The position numbers and the translations under genes were made by a program. Shown here piece after piece: positions 8,138 through 16,753 of a stretch of 49,078 bases of DNA; position 1 is the stretch's first letter; every line of letters begins with the position of its first letter. The notes beneath the pieces are model-generated. The model was not told the origin of the DNA and did not search any database. It saw only the letters and a program-made list of their open reading frames with translations. Source of the DNA: Pyrinomonadaceae bacterium (GTDB taxonomy: Bacteria > Acidobacteriota > Blastocatellia > Pyrinomonadales > Pyrinomonadaceae); NCBI GenBank assembly GCA_030840675.1, contig JAVEEA010000025.1, positions 1 to 49,078 of the forward strand, read 5' to 3'.

Positions 8138-9133
8138 TTAAGTGAGTAAATCTTTGACGGCACTATGAACACCACGCGAGTAGGCGTGATACCGCAACGT
8201 CAGCAACTCCTGAAGGATCAAGGGCGCGCGACTGAGCCGGCGACCCGGCAAGTTGGCCCGCATCTCGAGATGCGCAAGGCGCTCCTCGATCCTGCCCAAC
8301 GCCTCGGCCCCTGCGAATGCCTGCTGCCTGTCGATCAGTCTTTGCCGGACACTACGCGCAAGCGCCAGCATCTCGGGATAGGGATTCTCGCGGCGCAGCG
8401 CGGCTCTGAAAGAGCCCGGCGCGAACCCGTTTGCCGCATAAGTGCCTTTCCGTTTCAGGGCGCCTACCTGCTGGCCCGCGTGCTGTCGATACTTAATTAA
8501 AGGGGTGGCTAAGGGAAGAATTCCTGCGACGGCGGAGATTAGCAGCGCTATCCAGGCGTCGTGGATGATCGAGAGGTCGTCGGGGATCGGCAGTACCAAA
8601 TCTTTGAACCGCGCGCGAAAAGCCATGGTGGCGCCGGTTACGCTGGCACCCTGGAACAACTCGTCAAGCGCGCGATTGCTTTGTAGACGGCGACGTTCGG
8701 CGGCCGCCAGCGGCAGTTTTTCCCACAACGTACAACCGACAGAGGCAGAGTCGTCATTTACTAACTCAGCGTCAGTGAAGATCAGACCGACATTGGGAGC
8801 ACGATCAAATTTCGCCTCAAGTTCCGCCAGCTTGTGCGGCAGCCAGATGTCATCCTGGTCGCATAGCGCAATGAAGTCTCCGCGGCAGAAACCAAGGGCG
8901 CGTTCAAAGTTTTTCGTGGAACCCAGATTCCGTTCGTTGGTATGGCAGTGGACCGGGAAGGAAACCGCGCGGGCGAATTCCGCAATGATTTTGCTGGTTG
9001 AATCGGTCGAAGCATCGTCGCATATCACCAGCTCCTCGGGTGGTCGAGACTGAGCAGCAATGCTTTCGAGTTGTTTTCCCAAGTGGCGCGCGCCGTTGTA
9101 GGTGCACATCGCTATCGAGAACTTATTGGACAT
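8138..9133 (-). CDS. Glycosyltransferase family 2 (331 aa)
   Basis: The protein opens with FSIAMCTYNGARHLGKQLES and contains VICDDASTDST and ALCDQDDIWLPHKL, which are the nucleotide-sugar and metal-binding blocks of GT2 enzymes of the rhamnosyl/alpha-L-Rha transferase type. The C-terminal part is helical and basic. It begins at an ATG (9133) lacking an evident Shine-Dalgarno sequence. The gene lies between gmd and the last GT2 gene in the same orientation, so it likely contributes one linkage of the ABC-exported polymer. Donor and acceptor are not deducible. Confidence 0.85.
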   Translation of the reverse strand: MSNKFSIAMCTYNGARHLGKQLESIAAQSRPPEELVICDDASTDSTSKIIAEFARAVSFPVHCHTNERNLGSTKNFERALGFCRGDFIALCDQDDIWLPHKLAELEAKFDRAPNVGLIFTDAELVNDDSASVGCTLWEKLPLAAAERRRLQSNRALDELFQGASVTGATMAFRARFKDLVLPIPDDLSIIHDAWIALLISAVAGILPLATPLIKYRQHAGQQVGALKRKGTYAANGFAPGSFRAALRRENPYPEMLALARSVRQRLIDRQQAFAGAEALGRIEERLAHLEMRANLPGRRLSRAPLILQELLTLRYHAYSRGVHSAVKDLLT

Positions 9134-9230
9134 TGCTGTCAGACACCTGGAGCACCAGCTTCAGTGGCGCGCACGCAAACTCCCTGAGACTGCCGTCTGA
9201 AGCGAAGGATTTGGAATCACCACTCACGCG

Positions 9231-10238
9231 TCAGGCTATGGTCTCTATCTGCCGCTGCTTGTTAGGAAGGTTGTCGAGCGCATCCAGATCCCCTTTGACC
9301 ATTTGGCTGACTAATTCTTCAAATGTGTAATTCATTTTCCAGCCGAGACTACGGCGCGCCCTGGAGGCGTCGCCAATCAGGAGATCAACCTCAGCCGGGC
9401 GACAGAATTGTTCGTCTATCTTCACAAAGTCGCGATAGTCAAGATTGGCTTTGCCAAACGCGAGTTCGCAAAAGTCGCGTACCGTATGCGTTTCGCCGGT
9501 GGCAACCACATAGTCCTCAGGCTCGGGCTGTTGCAACATCAGGTGCATTGCCTTCACATAGTCCTCCGCATGACCCCAGTCGCGCTTAGCTTCGAGGTTA
9601 CCCAGCCGTAACTCGCCGGCCAGTCCCGCTTTGATCCCGGCAACTGTCGAAGTGATTTTGCGCGTGACGAATTCATAGCCACGGCGCGGCGATTCGTGGT
9701 TGAAAAGAATGCCGCTGACGCAATACATGTCATAAGCTTCGCGGTAGTTGCGCGTCAGGTCAAAGCCGGCGACCTTACTGATCCCGTAAGGTGAACGGGG
9801 GTGGAACGGCGTGGCCTCGTTCTGGGGCGACTCGCGCACCTTGCCGAACATCTCGGACGAACCCGCGAAATAGAAGCGGCATTCCGGCTGCAACTCGCGT
9901 AGCGCCGCCAGCATATAGTGAGTGCCGTTGATGTTGGTGTTCATCGTCGAGAAGCCGTCGGCAAACGACTCGGCCACGAAACTTTGAGCGGCCAGGTGAT
10001 AACACTCGTCAAACTTGTGCTTGCTGATAATGTTGAAAAGTGAGGGATAACTTTCCATGCTCGCCGGTTGCAGGTTAATGCGGTCGCGCAAGTGGTCAAT
10101 CCGCGAGAAACGACGGGTCGGGTCTTCGAGAGCGACTCGTCTAACGATGCCGTGGACTTCGTAGCCCAGTGACAACAAGTGTTCGGCAAGGTAGCTGCCG
10201 TCCTGTCCGGAAATGCCGGTGATTAAGGCTCGCTTCAC
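9231..10238 (-). CDS. gmd: GDP-mannose 4,6-dehydratase (335 aa)
   Basis: This enzyme converts GDP-D-mannose to GDP-4-keto-6-deoxy-D-mannose, the precursor of GDP-L-fucose, GDP-D-rhamnose and GDP-perosamine. The short-chain dehydrogenase features are complete: nucleotide motif LITGISGQDGSYLAEHLL near the N-terminus, NINGTHYML, the active-site block AGSSEMFGKV, the catalytic YGISK (YxxxK), and KRDWGHAEDYVKAM. The frame extends upstream to 10301, but the GTG at 10238 gives the canonical VKRALITG start. It overlaps the rmlC stop codon as GTGA with AGGA upstream, implying translational coupling. No Rmd, Fcl or GDP-perosamine synthase gene is recognised in the window, so the fate of its product is open. 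Confidence 0.93.
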   Translation of the reverse strand: MKRALITGISGQDGSYLAEHLLSLGYEVHGIVRRVALEDPTRRFSRIDHLRDRINLQPASMESYPSLFNIISKHKFDECYHLAAQSFVAESFADGFSTMNTNINGTHYMLAALRELQPECRFYFAGSSEMFGKVRESPQNEATPFHPRSPYGISKVAGFDLTRNYREAYDMYCVSGILFNHESPRRGYEFVTRKITSTVAGIKAGLAGELRLGNLEAKRDWGHAEDYVKAMHLMLQQPEPEDYVVATGETHTVRDFCELAFGKANLDYRDFVKIDEQFCRPAEVDLLIGDASRARRSLGWKMNYTFEELVSQMVKGDLDALDNLPNKQRQIETIA

Positions 10239-10771
10239 AGCTTGAAATCCTGGTAGTTTTGGTCTCGTTCGATTACCACTCGCCGACCCACGTCCGGCCA
10301 CTCGATACCGAAAGCCGGATCATTCCAACGCACACCACGTCCAGCTTGCGGCACGTAGCCTGAAGAAGATACCTGATACAAGACTTCGGTGTCGGCCAAC
10401 AAGGTTTGATACCCGTGGGCGAGTTCTTTAGGGACATAAAGCATCAGATGATTCCGGTCCGAAAGCTCAATCCCGAACCATTGCTTGAAGGTAGGGGAAC
10501 CGGGTCGAATGTCTACCGTCACATCATAGACTTTCCCGCGCGTGCAGCGGACCAATTTTGTTTGTCCGTGTGGTTCGGCTTGATAGTGCATGCCCCTGAG
10601 CGTTCCTTCTTTTCGATTGAAAGAAACATTACTTTCGATTATTTCCGCTTCCAGACCTTGTTTCGCAAACTCATTACGCGACCAGGTATGGGTGAAAAAA
10701 CCACGTTCATCTTTGATCTTTTCAGGTTCAATAACATACACGCCCAAGATCTTTGTTTCTCTGAAAATCAT
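10235..10771 (-). CDS. rmlC: dTDP-4-dehydrorhamnose 3,5-epimerase family protein (178 aa)
   Basis: RmlC is a cytoplasmic cupin that epimerises C3 and C5 of dTDP-4-keto-6-deoxyglucose on the way to dTDP-L-rhamnose. Visible blocks are ETKILGVYVIEP, DERGFFTHTW, the catalytic-His motif GTLRGMHYQ, KLVRCTRGKVYDVTVDIR, and ELAHGYQTL near the C-terminal active-site residues. The length is typical. An upstream in-frame start at 10816 overlaps the preceding gene. The ATG at 10771 matches the family N-terminus (M-x-F-x-E-T-K). It ends in a 4-base overlap with gmd. The other rhamnose genes lie 20-38 kb away. A related dTDP-sugar epimerase (for example a 3-epimerase) cannot be fully excluded. Confidence 0.88.
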   Translation of the reverse strand: MIFRETKILGVYVIEPEKIKDERGFFTHTWSRNEFAKQGLEAEIIESNVSFNRKEGTLRGMHYQAEPHGQTKLVRCTRGKVYDVTVDIRPGSPTFKQWFGIELSDRNHLMLYVPKELAHGYQTLLADTEVLYQVSSSGYVPQAGRGVRWNDPAFGIEWPDVGRRVVIERDQNYQDFKL

Positions 10772-10793
10772 ATCGAGGTTCAGCGGGGAGTGG

Positions 10794-12083
10794 CTAGACT
10801 GCGAGCCTGCGGGCAAGTCTTTTCCGCGACGCTTGACTCAAGTGACGCGCGGTCTTCATCAAGGTCTTACCAAAAAAACTCTCAAGCAACGCGTAGCGTA
10901 AGCTTTGGTCGAGCAGCCAGGAAGGATCGAGCTTTAAGCAGTTCAATGATAGCCGGCGTGCTGCGTTCAAATCAGTCTCTCTTATGTTAAGCGCAGCCTG
11001 GGCCAATTCAGCGGCGGCTACGCGGTGCGTCAAACTTGCGAGGGCCGCTGAGGGTAAACTATTTCGAACCCACGACGCAAAGGTACGTTCCGGAGAAAGC
11101 GGCTCGAACGTATAGGTAAGCTCGAAAATTTTCTCACGGAGCCACGCAATGAAAAACTTTCCATCGCCCGTCAGCGTCGGATCGGTCTGAAAAGCTGCGT
11201 CTAAACTGTGAGTCGCCTCCGGCTGTTGACCCAGGCAAAAGCTGTAAAAGGAGGACTGCAGGTCTATCAGCGCCAGCGTACGTGCGTCGATCGCAAGCGT
11301 CTTAACGGCTTCAGCTTTCGCCCGAAAGGTGAGCATGACCTCAAGCGCGCGCCTCATGTTTTCGTGTGGCTCGATGTTACCGCTTGTGTTGTAGCCGTGC
11401 ACGCGATGGAGCACGAGGTGATCATCGAGAAACGCGACCGGACATTGTGCTGTCATGCGCAGCCAGAATTCCCAATCGCTGTAGAGTAGCGACTGATCGT
11501 GCAGGCCAACCTTCTCAGTGCACGAGCGACGCATGAGAACCGACATCCCGGGAATGGCGTTGTTATGAATCAAACGCCTCAAAGGATGTTTATCTTTGGT
11601 AATGTCGCGACCGAAGCTGGGAAATTCGGTAACGAGTTGGCCGGCGTCGTCCACCGGTCGCGCGTAGGAATAGACCCAGCCCAGCTTGGGATTGGCGTCG
11701 AGAAAAGCGACCTGCCGCTCGAGCTTGTACGGAACCAACATGTCGTCGGAAGGTAAGCCCGACCAATACTCGCCTCGACAATGTCGGTAAGCCAGGTTGA
11801 CTGTTTCAGAAATTCCAAGATTTCGGTGTTCCGGATGAGTTAAGACGAGTATGCGCGAGGGATGACGCAGAGCGTACTCCTCGGCTATTTCCAAGCTACG
11901 ATCTGAGGAACCATCATCGACGATAATTATTTCAAAATCCTGGTAAGTCTGCCGCAGTATGCTGTCAATGGCGGCCGGCAAATACTGCGCGTGGTTGTAA
12001 GAAGGCAGGCAGATACTGACCCGAGGAGTTTTTGATAAATCAACCATTGCTTGCAGCTTAAGTGAGGTAATCCGTTTCCTCAC
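10794..12083 (-). CDS. Glycosyltransferase family 2 with C-terminal extension (429 aa)
   Basis: The GT-A domain occupies about residues 20-240: [32 protein letters not shown], then [15 protein letters not shown], with a further acidic block [15 protein letters not shown]. The remaining 180 or so residues are helical and do not match a catalytic fold I recognise. The start taken is a GTG at 12083 that overlaps the upstream aminotransferase stop as GTGA. The ATG at 12047 ([11 protein letters not shown]) is an alternative, and neither has a clear Shine-Dalgarno sequence. It sits between the FdtB-like aminotransferase and rmlC genes, so it may transfer the amino sugar or rhamnose. Confidence 0.84.
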   Translation of the reverse strand: MRKRITSLKLQAMVDLSKTPRVSICLPSYNHAQYLPAAIDSILRQTYQDFEIIIVDDGSSDRSLEIAEEYALRHPSRILVLTHPEHRNLGISETVNLAYRHCRGEYWSGLPSDDMLVPYKLERQVAFLDANPKLGWVYSYARPVDDAGQLVTEFPSFGRDITKDKHPLRRLIHNNAIPGMSVLMRRSCTEKVGLHDQSLLYSDWEFWLRMTAQCPVAFLDDHLVLHRVHGYNTSGNIEPHENMRRALEVMLTFRAKAEAVKTLAIDARTLALIDLQSSFYSFCLGQQPEATHSLDAAFQTDPTLTGDGKFFIAWLREKIFELTYTFEPLSPERTFASWVRNSLPSAALASLTHRVAAAELAQAALNIRETDLNAARRLSLNCLKLDPSWLLDQSLRYALLESFFGKTLMKTARHLSQASRKRLARRLAV

Positions 12084-13231
12084 GGGAGATTCGCAGATTC
12101 ACCCTGGGCGCAATTTGCTTTTGAAGAATCGGTGGCAAAAGACTTAATGACATCGATAACATAATCAACTTCTTCGGTCGAAATATGGGGGCCAATGGGT
12201 AAGCTCAATACTTCGGCTGCCAGTTGCTCGGAAATGACGAGACTTCCTGCTGCCTGAATGGATTCCGCATACGCGCCTTGCAAGTGGGGCGGTCGGGGAT
12301 AATGAATCAAGGTGCCCACGCCATGATCGGCCAGGTGTTTTTGCAGACGCTCGCGATCAGAATGCCGCACGACGAAAAGATGCCAGGTCGGATCAGTATG
12401 CAGCGGCACGAAAGGAAGTTTCAGATTAGGAATCCCAGCGAGTCCTTTCAGATACTGATTCGCCACCTCCTTGCGTCGTTGGTTCCAGTCCTCAAGTTTC
12501 CGCAGCTTGACGCTTAAGAAGGCGGCTTGCAATTCATCCAGACGCGAGTTGAAGCCCTTAATTTCGTGCTCATATTTGATCTGGGAACCATAATTCCGGA
12601 GCGCTTCAAGCCTGTCTCTGATTTGTTTGTCGTCAGTTACCACTGCGCCTGCGTCACCCAAAGCCCCCAGGTTCTTCCCGGGATAGAAACTAAAGGCCGC
12701 CGCATCGCCCAGTCCGCCGACGCGCCTACCTTTGTACCGGGCGCCGTGCGCTTGCGCGGCGTCCTCGATGACTTTCAGTCCGTAGCGTTTGGCAATTTCA
12801 TTGATGGGATCCATGTCAGCCGGTTGGCCGTAAAGGTGGACCGGTATGATGGCCCGCGTCCGCGGTGTAATCGCAGCTTCAATGCTTGCCGGATCGAGGT
12901 TGAAGGTCGCGACGTCAGGTTCCACGGGTACCGGAGTAGCGCCTGCGTACGAGACGGCGAGCCACGTCGCGATGTAAGTGTTGGCAGGGACGATCACCTC
13001 GTCGCCTGGACCAATATCGAAGGCCCGCAGAATAAGGTAAATGGCATCGAGTCCATTTCCGACGCCAATGCAAAACTTCGTTCCGCAGTAGTCTGAAAAT
13101 TCTTCCTCGAACGCACTCACTTCAGCCCCCAGGATAAAAGAGCCGGAGGCCATGACGCGCTGTGCCGCCGCGTCCAGTTCGGACTGCAGGCTGGCATAAG
13201 CGGCTTTCAAATTAAGAAAAGGAACCTTCAT
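12080..13231 (-). CDS. fdtB: DegT/DnrJ/EryC1/StrS sugar aminotransferase, FdtB/QdtB-like (383 aa)
   Basis: This PLP-dependent enzyme is predicted to transaminate a dTDP-3-keto-6-deoxyhexose at C3, using glutamate as amino donor. The domain shows [56 protein letters not shown], the cofactor-contact EDAAQAHGA, and the PLP lysine in [16 protein letters not shown]. Length and order are normal. Assignment to the 3-aminotransferase branch rests mainly on the upstream neighbour, which is an FdtA-type ketoisomerase. Without that context a 4-aminotransferase (for example perosamine synthase acting on the gmd product) would be the main alternative. Start ATG at 13231. Confidence 0.85.
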   Translation of the reverse strand: MKVPFLNLKAAYASLQSELDAAAQRVMASGSFILGAEVSAFEEEFSDYCGTKFCIGVGNGLDAIYLILRAFDIGPGDEVIVPANTYIATWLAVSYAGATPVPVEPDVATFNLDPASIEAAITPRTRAIIPVHLYGQPADMDPINEIAKRYGLKVIEDAAQAHGARYKGRRVGGLGDAAAFSFYPGKNLGALGDAGAVVTDDKQIRDRLEALRNYGSQIKYEHEIKGFNSRLDELQAAFLSVKLRKLEDWNQRRKEVANQYLKGLAGIPNLKLPFVPLHTDPTWHLFVVRHSDRERLQKHLADHGVGTLIHYPRPPHLQGAYAESIQAAGSLVISEQLAAEVLSLPIGPHISTEEVDYVIDVIKSFATDSSKANCAQGESANLP

Positions 13232-13262
13232 GAATACGAGAAGCAGAAAGGAGATGTGGCCT

Positions 13263-13685
13263 TTATTCGTGAACCTTCTCCGGTCTTACGGCGCGCAGGA
13301 AATCCTTGTAGTAACGGTAGTAATCACTCTCATCGTAATAATCGGAGGCCAGCACCATGCAGACTGATCCGGAAGAAAAATTGTCCATCAGGCGCCAGAT
13401 CTTCGGACAAATGTAGAGTCCATAATGCGAGCGATTCAGATGAAACTTTTGTTTGGTATACCCGTCGTCCAATTCGATGTCAAAACTACCTGACATCGCA
13501 ATCACCAGCTGTTGCAAGTTCTTGTGCCCATGTCCCGCGCGAGTTGAGCCACCGGGAACGTCGTAAAGGTAGTAGACGCGCTTGATCTCAAACGGGAGAT
13601 GACGGCCGGCTTCTATGAATGTTAAATTGCCGCGCGGGTCGTGTACTTGCGGCAACTCGATTATCTTGCAGTCATTCAGGACCAT
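13263..13685 (-). CDS. fdtA: FdtA/QdtA-type dTDP-4-keto-6-deoxyglucose 3,4-ketoisomerase (140 aa)
   Basis: This is a small cupin of the WxcM-like/FdtA family, which moves the keto group of dTDP-4-keto-6-deoxyglucose from C4 to C3. Motifs are [36 protein letters not shown], the metal/catalytic region [19 protein letters not shown], and [20 protein letters not shown], followed by [13 protein letters not shown], which is typical of the family. It lies 31 bases upstream of the aminotransferase gene and 8 bases downstream of a GNAT-like acyltransferase gene. This is the arrangement expected for dTDP-3-acylamino-3,6-dideoxyhexose (Fuc3NAc or Qui3NAc) synthesis. Which epimer is made at C4 cannot be read from the sequence. 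Confidence 0.88.
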   Translation of the reverse strand: MVLNDCKIIELPQVHDPRGNLTFIEAGRHLPFEIKRVYYLYDVPGGSTRAGHGHKNLQQLVIAMSGSFDIELDDGYTKQKFHLNRSHYGLYICPKIWRLMDNFSSGSVCMVLASDYYDESDYYRYYKDFLRAVRPEKVHE

Positions 13686-13693
13686 GATCTCAT

Positions 13694-14629
13694 TTATACC
13701 GTCAACTCGTAAGTATCGTAAACCACGGCGCGTCCCCCAAAACTTTCCTTGTGTTCCGCCAGACCCGCGTTTAAGTAGCGGCCGTCCGCTTCGGTTGAGA
13801 CACCAAAGTCAAAATAGCGTTTAGCCACGTAATACTCATTAATCAGAAAATCCAGAATTAAATCGAGCGCCGCGAGCTGTTTCCCCTGATCCGTCGTGGC
13901 GATGTATTGCGCATGGGCCACGTTCCGGCTTTCGTAGATGATTACACCGGCAAGCATGGTGTCATCTTTAAAGGAACCAAACAGTTTAATGTTTTCCGGA
14001 AAGCGGCCGGCGAGCAGCGCAATTTCAGCGGCGCTATGTACCGGAAGTTTGCCATACTTTTTCTGTAGCACTTCGGTCTCGATCGCCATGAACGTGTCGT
14101 AGTCTTCGCTCTGGCGAACTGCGATTTCGTGACTGCGACCCTGTTTCAGGCTCCACTTTCGCCCCTTGGTCAGAGCGGGCCGCGCGCTTTGGCGAACAGT
14201 AGTGGAAAGATCGCGGCGCACTAGCCGAGCGTTCTGACGAAAGAGAGCGTACAAGTCTTCTTCCGCAGGCACGTCGTGATAGATGTATGGAACTGTCTTA
14301 TATAGCAAACGGCCGATGCTTGCCGCGCGGACATACTGATGCAAGGCCTCGAAAATTTCGAGCATGGTGCCGGCGCGCATGCGCGTGTTGGTCACTATGC
14401 CTCCGAAGGTCAGTCCGCCGTGACTGATCAGGCCGTCTTTTGTGAGGTTGGCCGGCAGCAAGCCAATTAGTTTTTCCTCGGCAAAAAAAAGCAATGAATT
14501 ATCGGTAAACCGATCGGCGTGATACTCCATGTAATCGCGGTTGAACAGAAAGACGCCGTTTTTCGCCTGGTTAACAAAGTCATTCCAGGGGCGTTTGTGC
14601 CGCTCCTCGTATTGGACCACCTCGATCAT
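13694..14629 (-). CDS. GNAT/FemAB-like acyltransferase (311 aa)
   Basis: The fold is suggested by two GNAT-like halves and the FemAB-type features WNDFVNQAKNGVFLFNRDYM near the N-terminus, LLPANLTKDGLISHGGLTFG, and a C-terminal half with MLAGVIIYESRNVAHAQYIA and YFDFGVSTEADGRYLNAGL. Proteins of this kind frequently accompany FdtA-type isomerase and DegT genes. It may therefore be the N-acyltransferase for the 3-amino sugar, replacing the hexapeptide-repeat FdtC/QdtC. That role is inferred from position only. The start is an ATG at 14629, and the gene ends 8 bases before fdtA. Confidence 0.72.
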   Translation of the reverse strand: MIEVVQYEERHKRPWNDFVNQAKNGVFLFNRDYMEYHADRFTDNSLLFFAEEKLIGLLPANLTKDGLISHGGLTFGGIVTNTRMRAGTMLEIFEALHQYVRAASIGRLLYKTVPYIYHDVPAEEDLYALFRQNARLVRRDLSTTVRQSARPALTKGRKWSLKQGRSHEIAVRQSEDYDTFMAIETEVLQKKYGKLPVHSAAEIALLAGRFPENIKLFGSFKDDTMLAGVIIYESRNVAHAQYIATTDQGKQLAALDLILDFLINEYYVAKRYFDFGVSTEADGRYLNAGLAEHKESFGGRAVVYDTYELTV

Positions 14630-14656
14630 TGTTTGCTGGGAACCGATAACCGTGGG

Positions 14657-15862
14657 CTATGAAAGTCCATTTGCCGGCAGGGCGTAGAGAACCAGGTCCA
14701 TGCCGTCTTCGCCGTGCGTGCGCAGGAAAAAAGCATAATCCAAATTAAGCCGGTCAAGGTAAAGCGGCAGTTGCCACAAATCGTCGGGACGATGATACGC
14801 GCTCAAAGCCACTAACGGACGCTTGCTTGTTAGTAATTGTGCACAACCTTTTAGAGCTTCCCACTCGGCGCCCTCAACATCAAACTTCAAGTAGAGTTGG
14901 CTATCGTCCGAGGGGATTACTTCATCAAGCGGCAGGACGCTTACTTCCAACTCGCCCAACGCGTCGAACGACGAACTCATGTTCCCGGCGGCACTGAACC
15001 GCAAAGTCTCCCGGCGGGCCCCGACCCCGGCGTTGAAAACATGTATGCGCCCGGCTACGCCCGCACTAAGCGTGTCGACATAAGCCCGCATACGATTGCA
15101 GTTGCCGGCGTCAGGTTCGAACGCATAGATGGAACGAAATTCGTTGCTCTGGAAAGTCAAAAAAGCGCGAATCGAGTCGCCATCGTAAGCTCCACAATCG
15201 ACAAATGTAGTGTCAGCCGGTAAGCGTGGCAACAGATTTCGGGGGAAGGCATTGTCGTCGGTGGCGCGTGGCAGCGCCTCGTAATCAAGCTGGAGGCGGA
15301 ACTTGAGATGCGCCAAAAACTGCCGCTGCGATTCCTCCTCGGCGAATAGTTGAAAGGCGCTTCTAATATCACCCGCCTTTTCGAGTACCTCGGCCGGCTC
15401 TTCAAATTGGTAATACGGCAGGAACGCTTGTGGATAACGCCAGGCAAGATCGAGAAACGAAACGATCGGATGCCGAGTGAACTCGCTGAGCCGGCGCCGC
15501 GCGGTCACGAAGTTGAGCTGGGCATTCAGGATCGTAACTACGGTTACCGTCTCTGGCCCAAAGCGTTCGCCGACCTCCCGTGGTGGCAACACTGGCAGGC
15601 CATCAATGACTTGTCCCTGCTTCTGCTTAGTATCGTCGGCGAATGCCACCGGTTCGACGCCGACCGAGCGCAGCCTGGCCAGCACGGTTTGTCCAAACTG
15701 GCCGGCGCCGTACAGCACAAACGATTCATCGCCTTTGATAGCAGCACGGGCCACCTGGTCCATGCGCCGCTTCGCTGCCTGGGGAGATTCGCGCAGCAGC
15801 GCGTCCAGCTCTTCCTCTGGCGAGAGTGCCAATTCCGTTGTCGCTGCCAAAGTTTGTTCCAA
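14657..15862 (-). CDS. FkbM-family methyltransferase with N-terminal Rossmann-like extension (401 aa)
   Basis: The C-terminal half (about 200-390) is an FkbM methyltransferase: FVDCGAYDGDSIRAFL, IYAFEPDAGNC, then LYLKFDVEGAEWEALKGCA. The first 200 residues are not part of the standard domain. They contain a nucleotide-binding-like block FVLYGAGQFGQTVLARL (about 48-64) and FADD, resembling the sugar-nucleotide or CoA-binding domain found at the N-terminus of several glycan-modifying enzymes. The start is a TTG at 15862 with AGAAGG about 11 bases upstream; no ATG lies in front of the conserved part. It probably methylates a sugar of the ABC-exported polymer. Confidence 0.83.
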   Translation of the reverse strand: MEQTLAATTELALSPEEELDALLRESPQAAKRRMDQVARAAIKGDESFVLYGAGQFGQTVLARLRSVGVEPVAFADDTKQKQGQVIDGLPVLPPREVGERFGPETVTVVTILNAQLNFVTARRRLSEFTRHPIVSFLDLAWRYPQAFLPYYQFEEPAEVLEKAGDIRSAFQLFAEEESQRQFLAHLKFRLQLDYEALPRATDDNAFPRNLLPRLPADTTFVDCGAYDGDSIRAFLTFQSNEFRSIYAFEPDAGNCNRMRAYVDTLSAGVAGRIHVFNAGVGARRETLRFSAAGNMSSSFDALGELEVSVLPLDEVIPSDDSQLYLKFDVEGAEWEALKGCAQLLTSKRPLVALSAYHRPDDLWQLPLYLDRLNLDYAFFLRTHGEDGMDLVLYALPANGLS

Positions 15863-15892
15863 CTTGATCGCCTTCTGCTAGTGCCTAATCCA

Positions 15893-16723
15893 TCAATGCA
15901 TTTCCATACGGTCTAGACGGTCCTGGCGCCATTCAGTCACCGTCGTTCCTGTTTCGCTCTCGTATCCCAGAAACTTACTGAGAAATTGATCGTCGCGATA
16001 TTTACCGGCAAGCATTTTGGGGAAACTGATTTGTTGCTTGATGAGCGGCAGTGTGTACATGTGATTCAGTGCGCGACGAATTCCCTGTGATCGGTTGCGA
16101 CCGCCGCGATGGAAGAGCATTGAGTCGAAAACCAGCACCGAGCCCGCCTTCGCCTCGACACCTAATTCATGCCGGCGAAAAAACTCAGCCGACGGACAAG
16201 CCTCAGTTTTGTGCGAGGCAGGCAGAACATGGGTACCGCCATTTTCTTCGGTAAATTCATCGACGCAGAAGAGCGCACTAATCGACAACGGTCGCGAACT
16301 CACAAAGTGCTGGTAGTTCAGATCGCGATGCCACGATCCGGCGTTTTGTTCGTCACCCACCAGGGGCACGTTGATGATTCCGTTTTGCAGCATCAGCGTG
16401 TAGTAATCTCCGAGAAACCGTTCAACAATACGGAGGACCAGCGGATTCGTGGCCACAGACAAAAAAAGTTCATCGTAAACGAGCAACGCGCGCGCGGTAT
16501 GCGTATCGTTGATTGTTTGTAACCGCTGCTCGCCGCCAATCTCGTCCACTTGTAGTTGATAAATATGATCGACTTTGTCCCGGATTTTACTCAGCTCAGG
16601 TTCGCGTAAAGCGTCAGGCACAACCGTATAACCAAGCAGGTTGATCTCCTCGACGTGAGCATCCAGCTCGGAGGCGAGCTGCGTGTGCTCTTTCACTCCA
16701 AATGTTCGCACTGCTTCCTGCAT
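15893..16723 (-). CDS. Phytanoyl-CoA dioxygenase (PhyH) family Fe(II)/2-oxoglutarate oxygenase (276 aa)
   Basis: The family's metal triad is visible: HxD in GSWHRDLNY (about 145-153) and the distal histidine in SMLFHRGGRNRS, followed by the 2-oxoglutarate-binding arginine in IRRALNHMY. ISALFCVDEFTEENGGTHV is the typical strand pair preceding the distal site. PhyH enzymes hydroxylate diverse small molecules, and the sequence does not reveal the substrate. It lies between an FkbM methyltransferase and a GH43-like gene inside a polysaccharide cluster, so an oxidised or hydroxylated sugar or lipid-linked intermediate is a reasonable inference. Start ATG at 16723. Confidence 0.85.
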   Translation of the reverse strand: MQEAVRTFGVKEHTQLASELDAHVEEINLLGYTVVPDALREPELSKIRDKVDHIYQLQVDEIGGEQRLQTINDTHTARALLVYDELFLSVATNPLVLRIVERFLGDYYTLMLQNGIINVPLVGDEQNAGSWHRDLNYQHFVSSRPLSISALFCVDEFTEENGGTHVLPASHKTEACPSAEFFRRHELGVEAKAGSVLVFDSMLFHRGGRNRSQGIRRALNHMYTLPLIKQQISFPKMLAGKYRDDQFLSKFLGYESETGTTVTEWRQDRLDRMEMH

Positions 16724-16753
16724 CTATATCAATCCCTGGCGCCCGTCTGATTT

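Noticed and set aside
8442..9053. 203-codon plus-strand frame
   Set aside because: It is antisense to a clear GT2 gene and shows low-complexity Ser/Arg composition with no motif.
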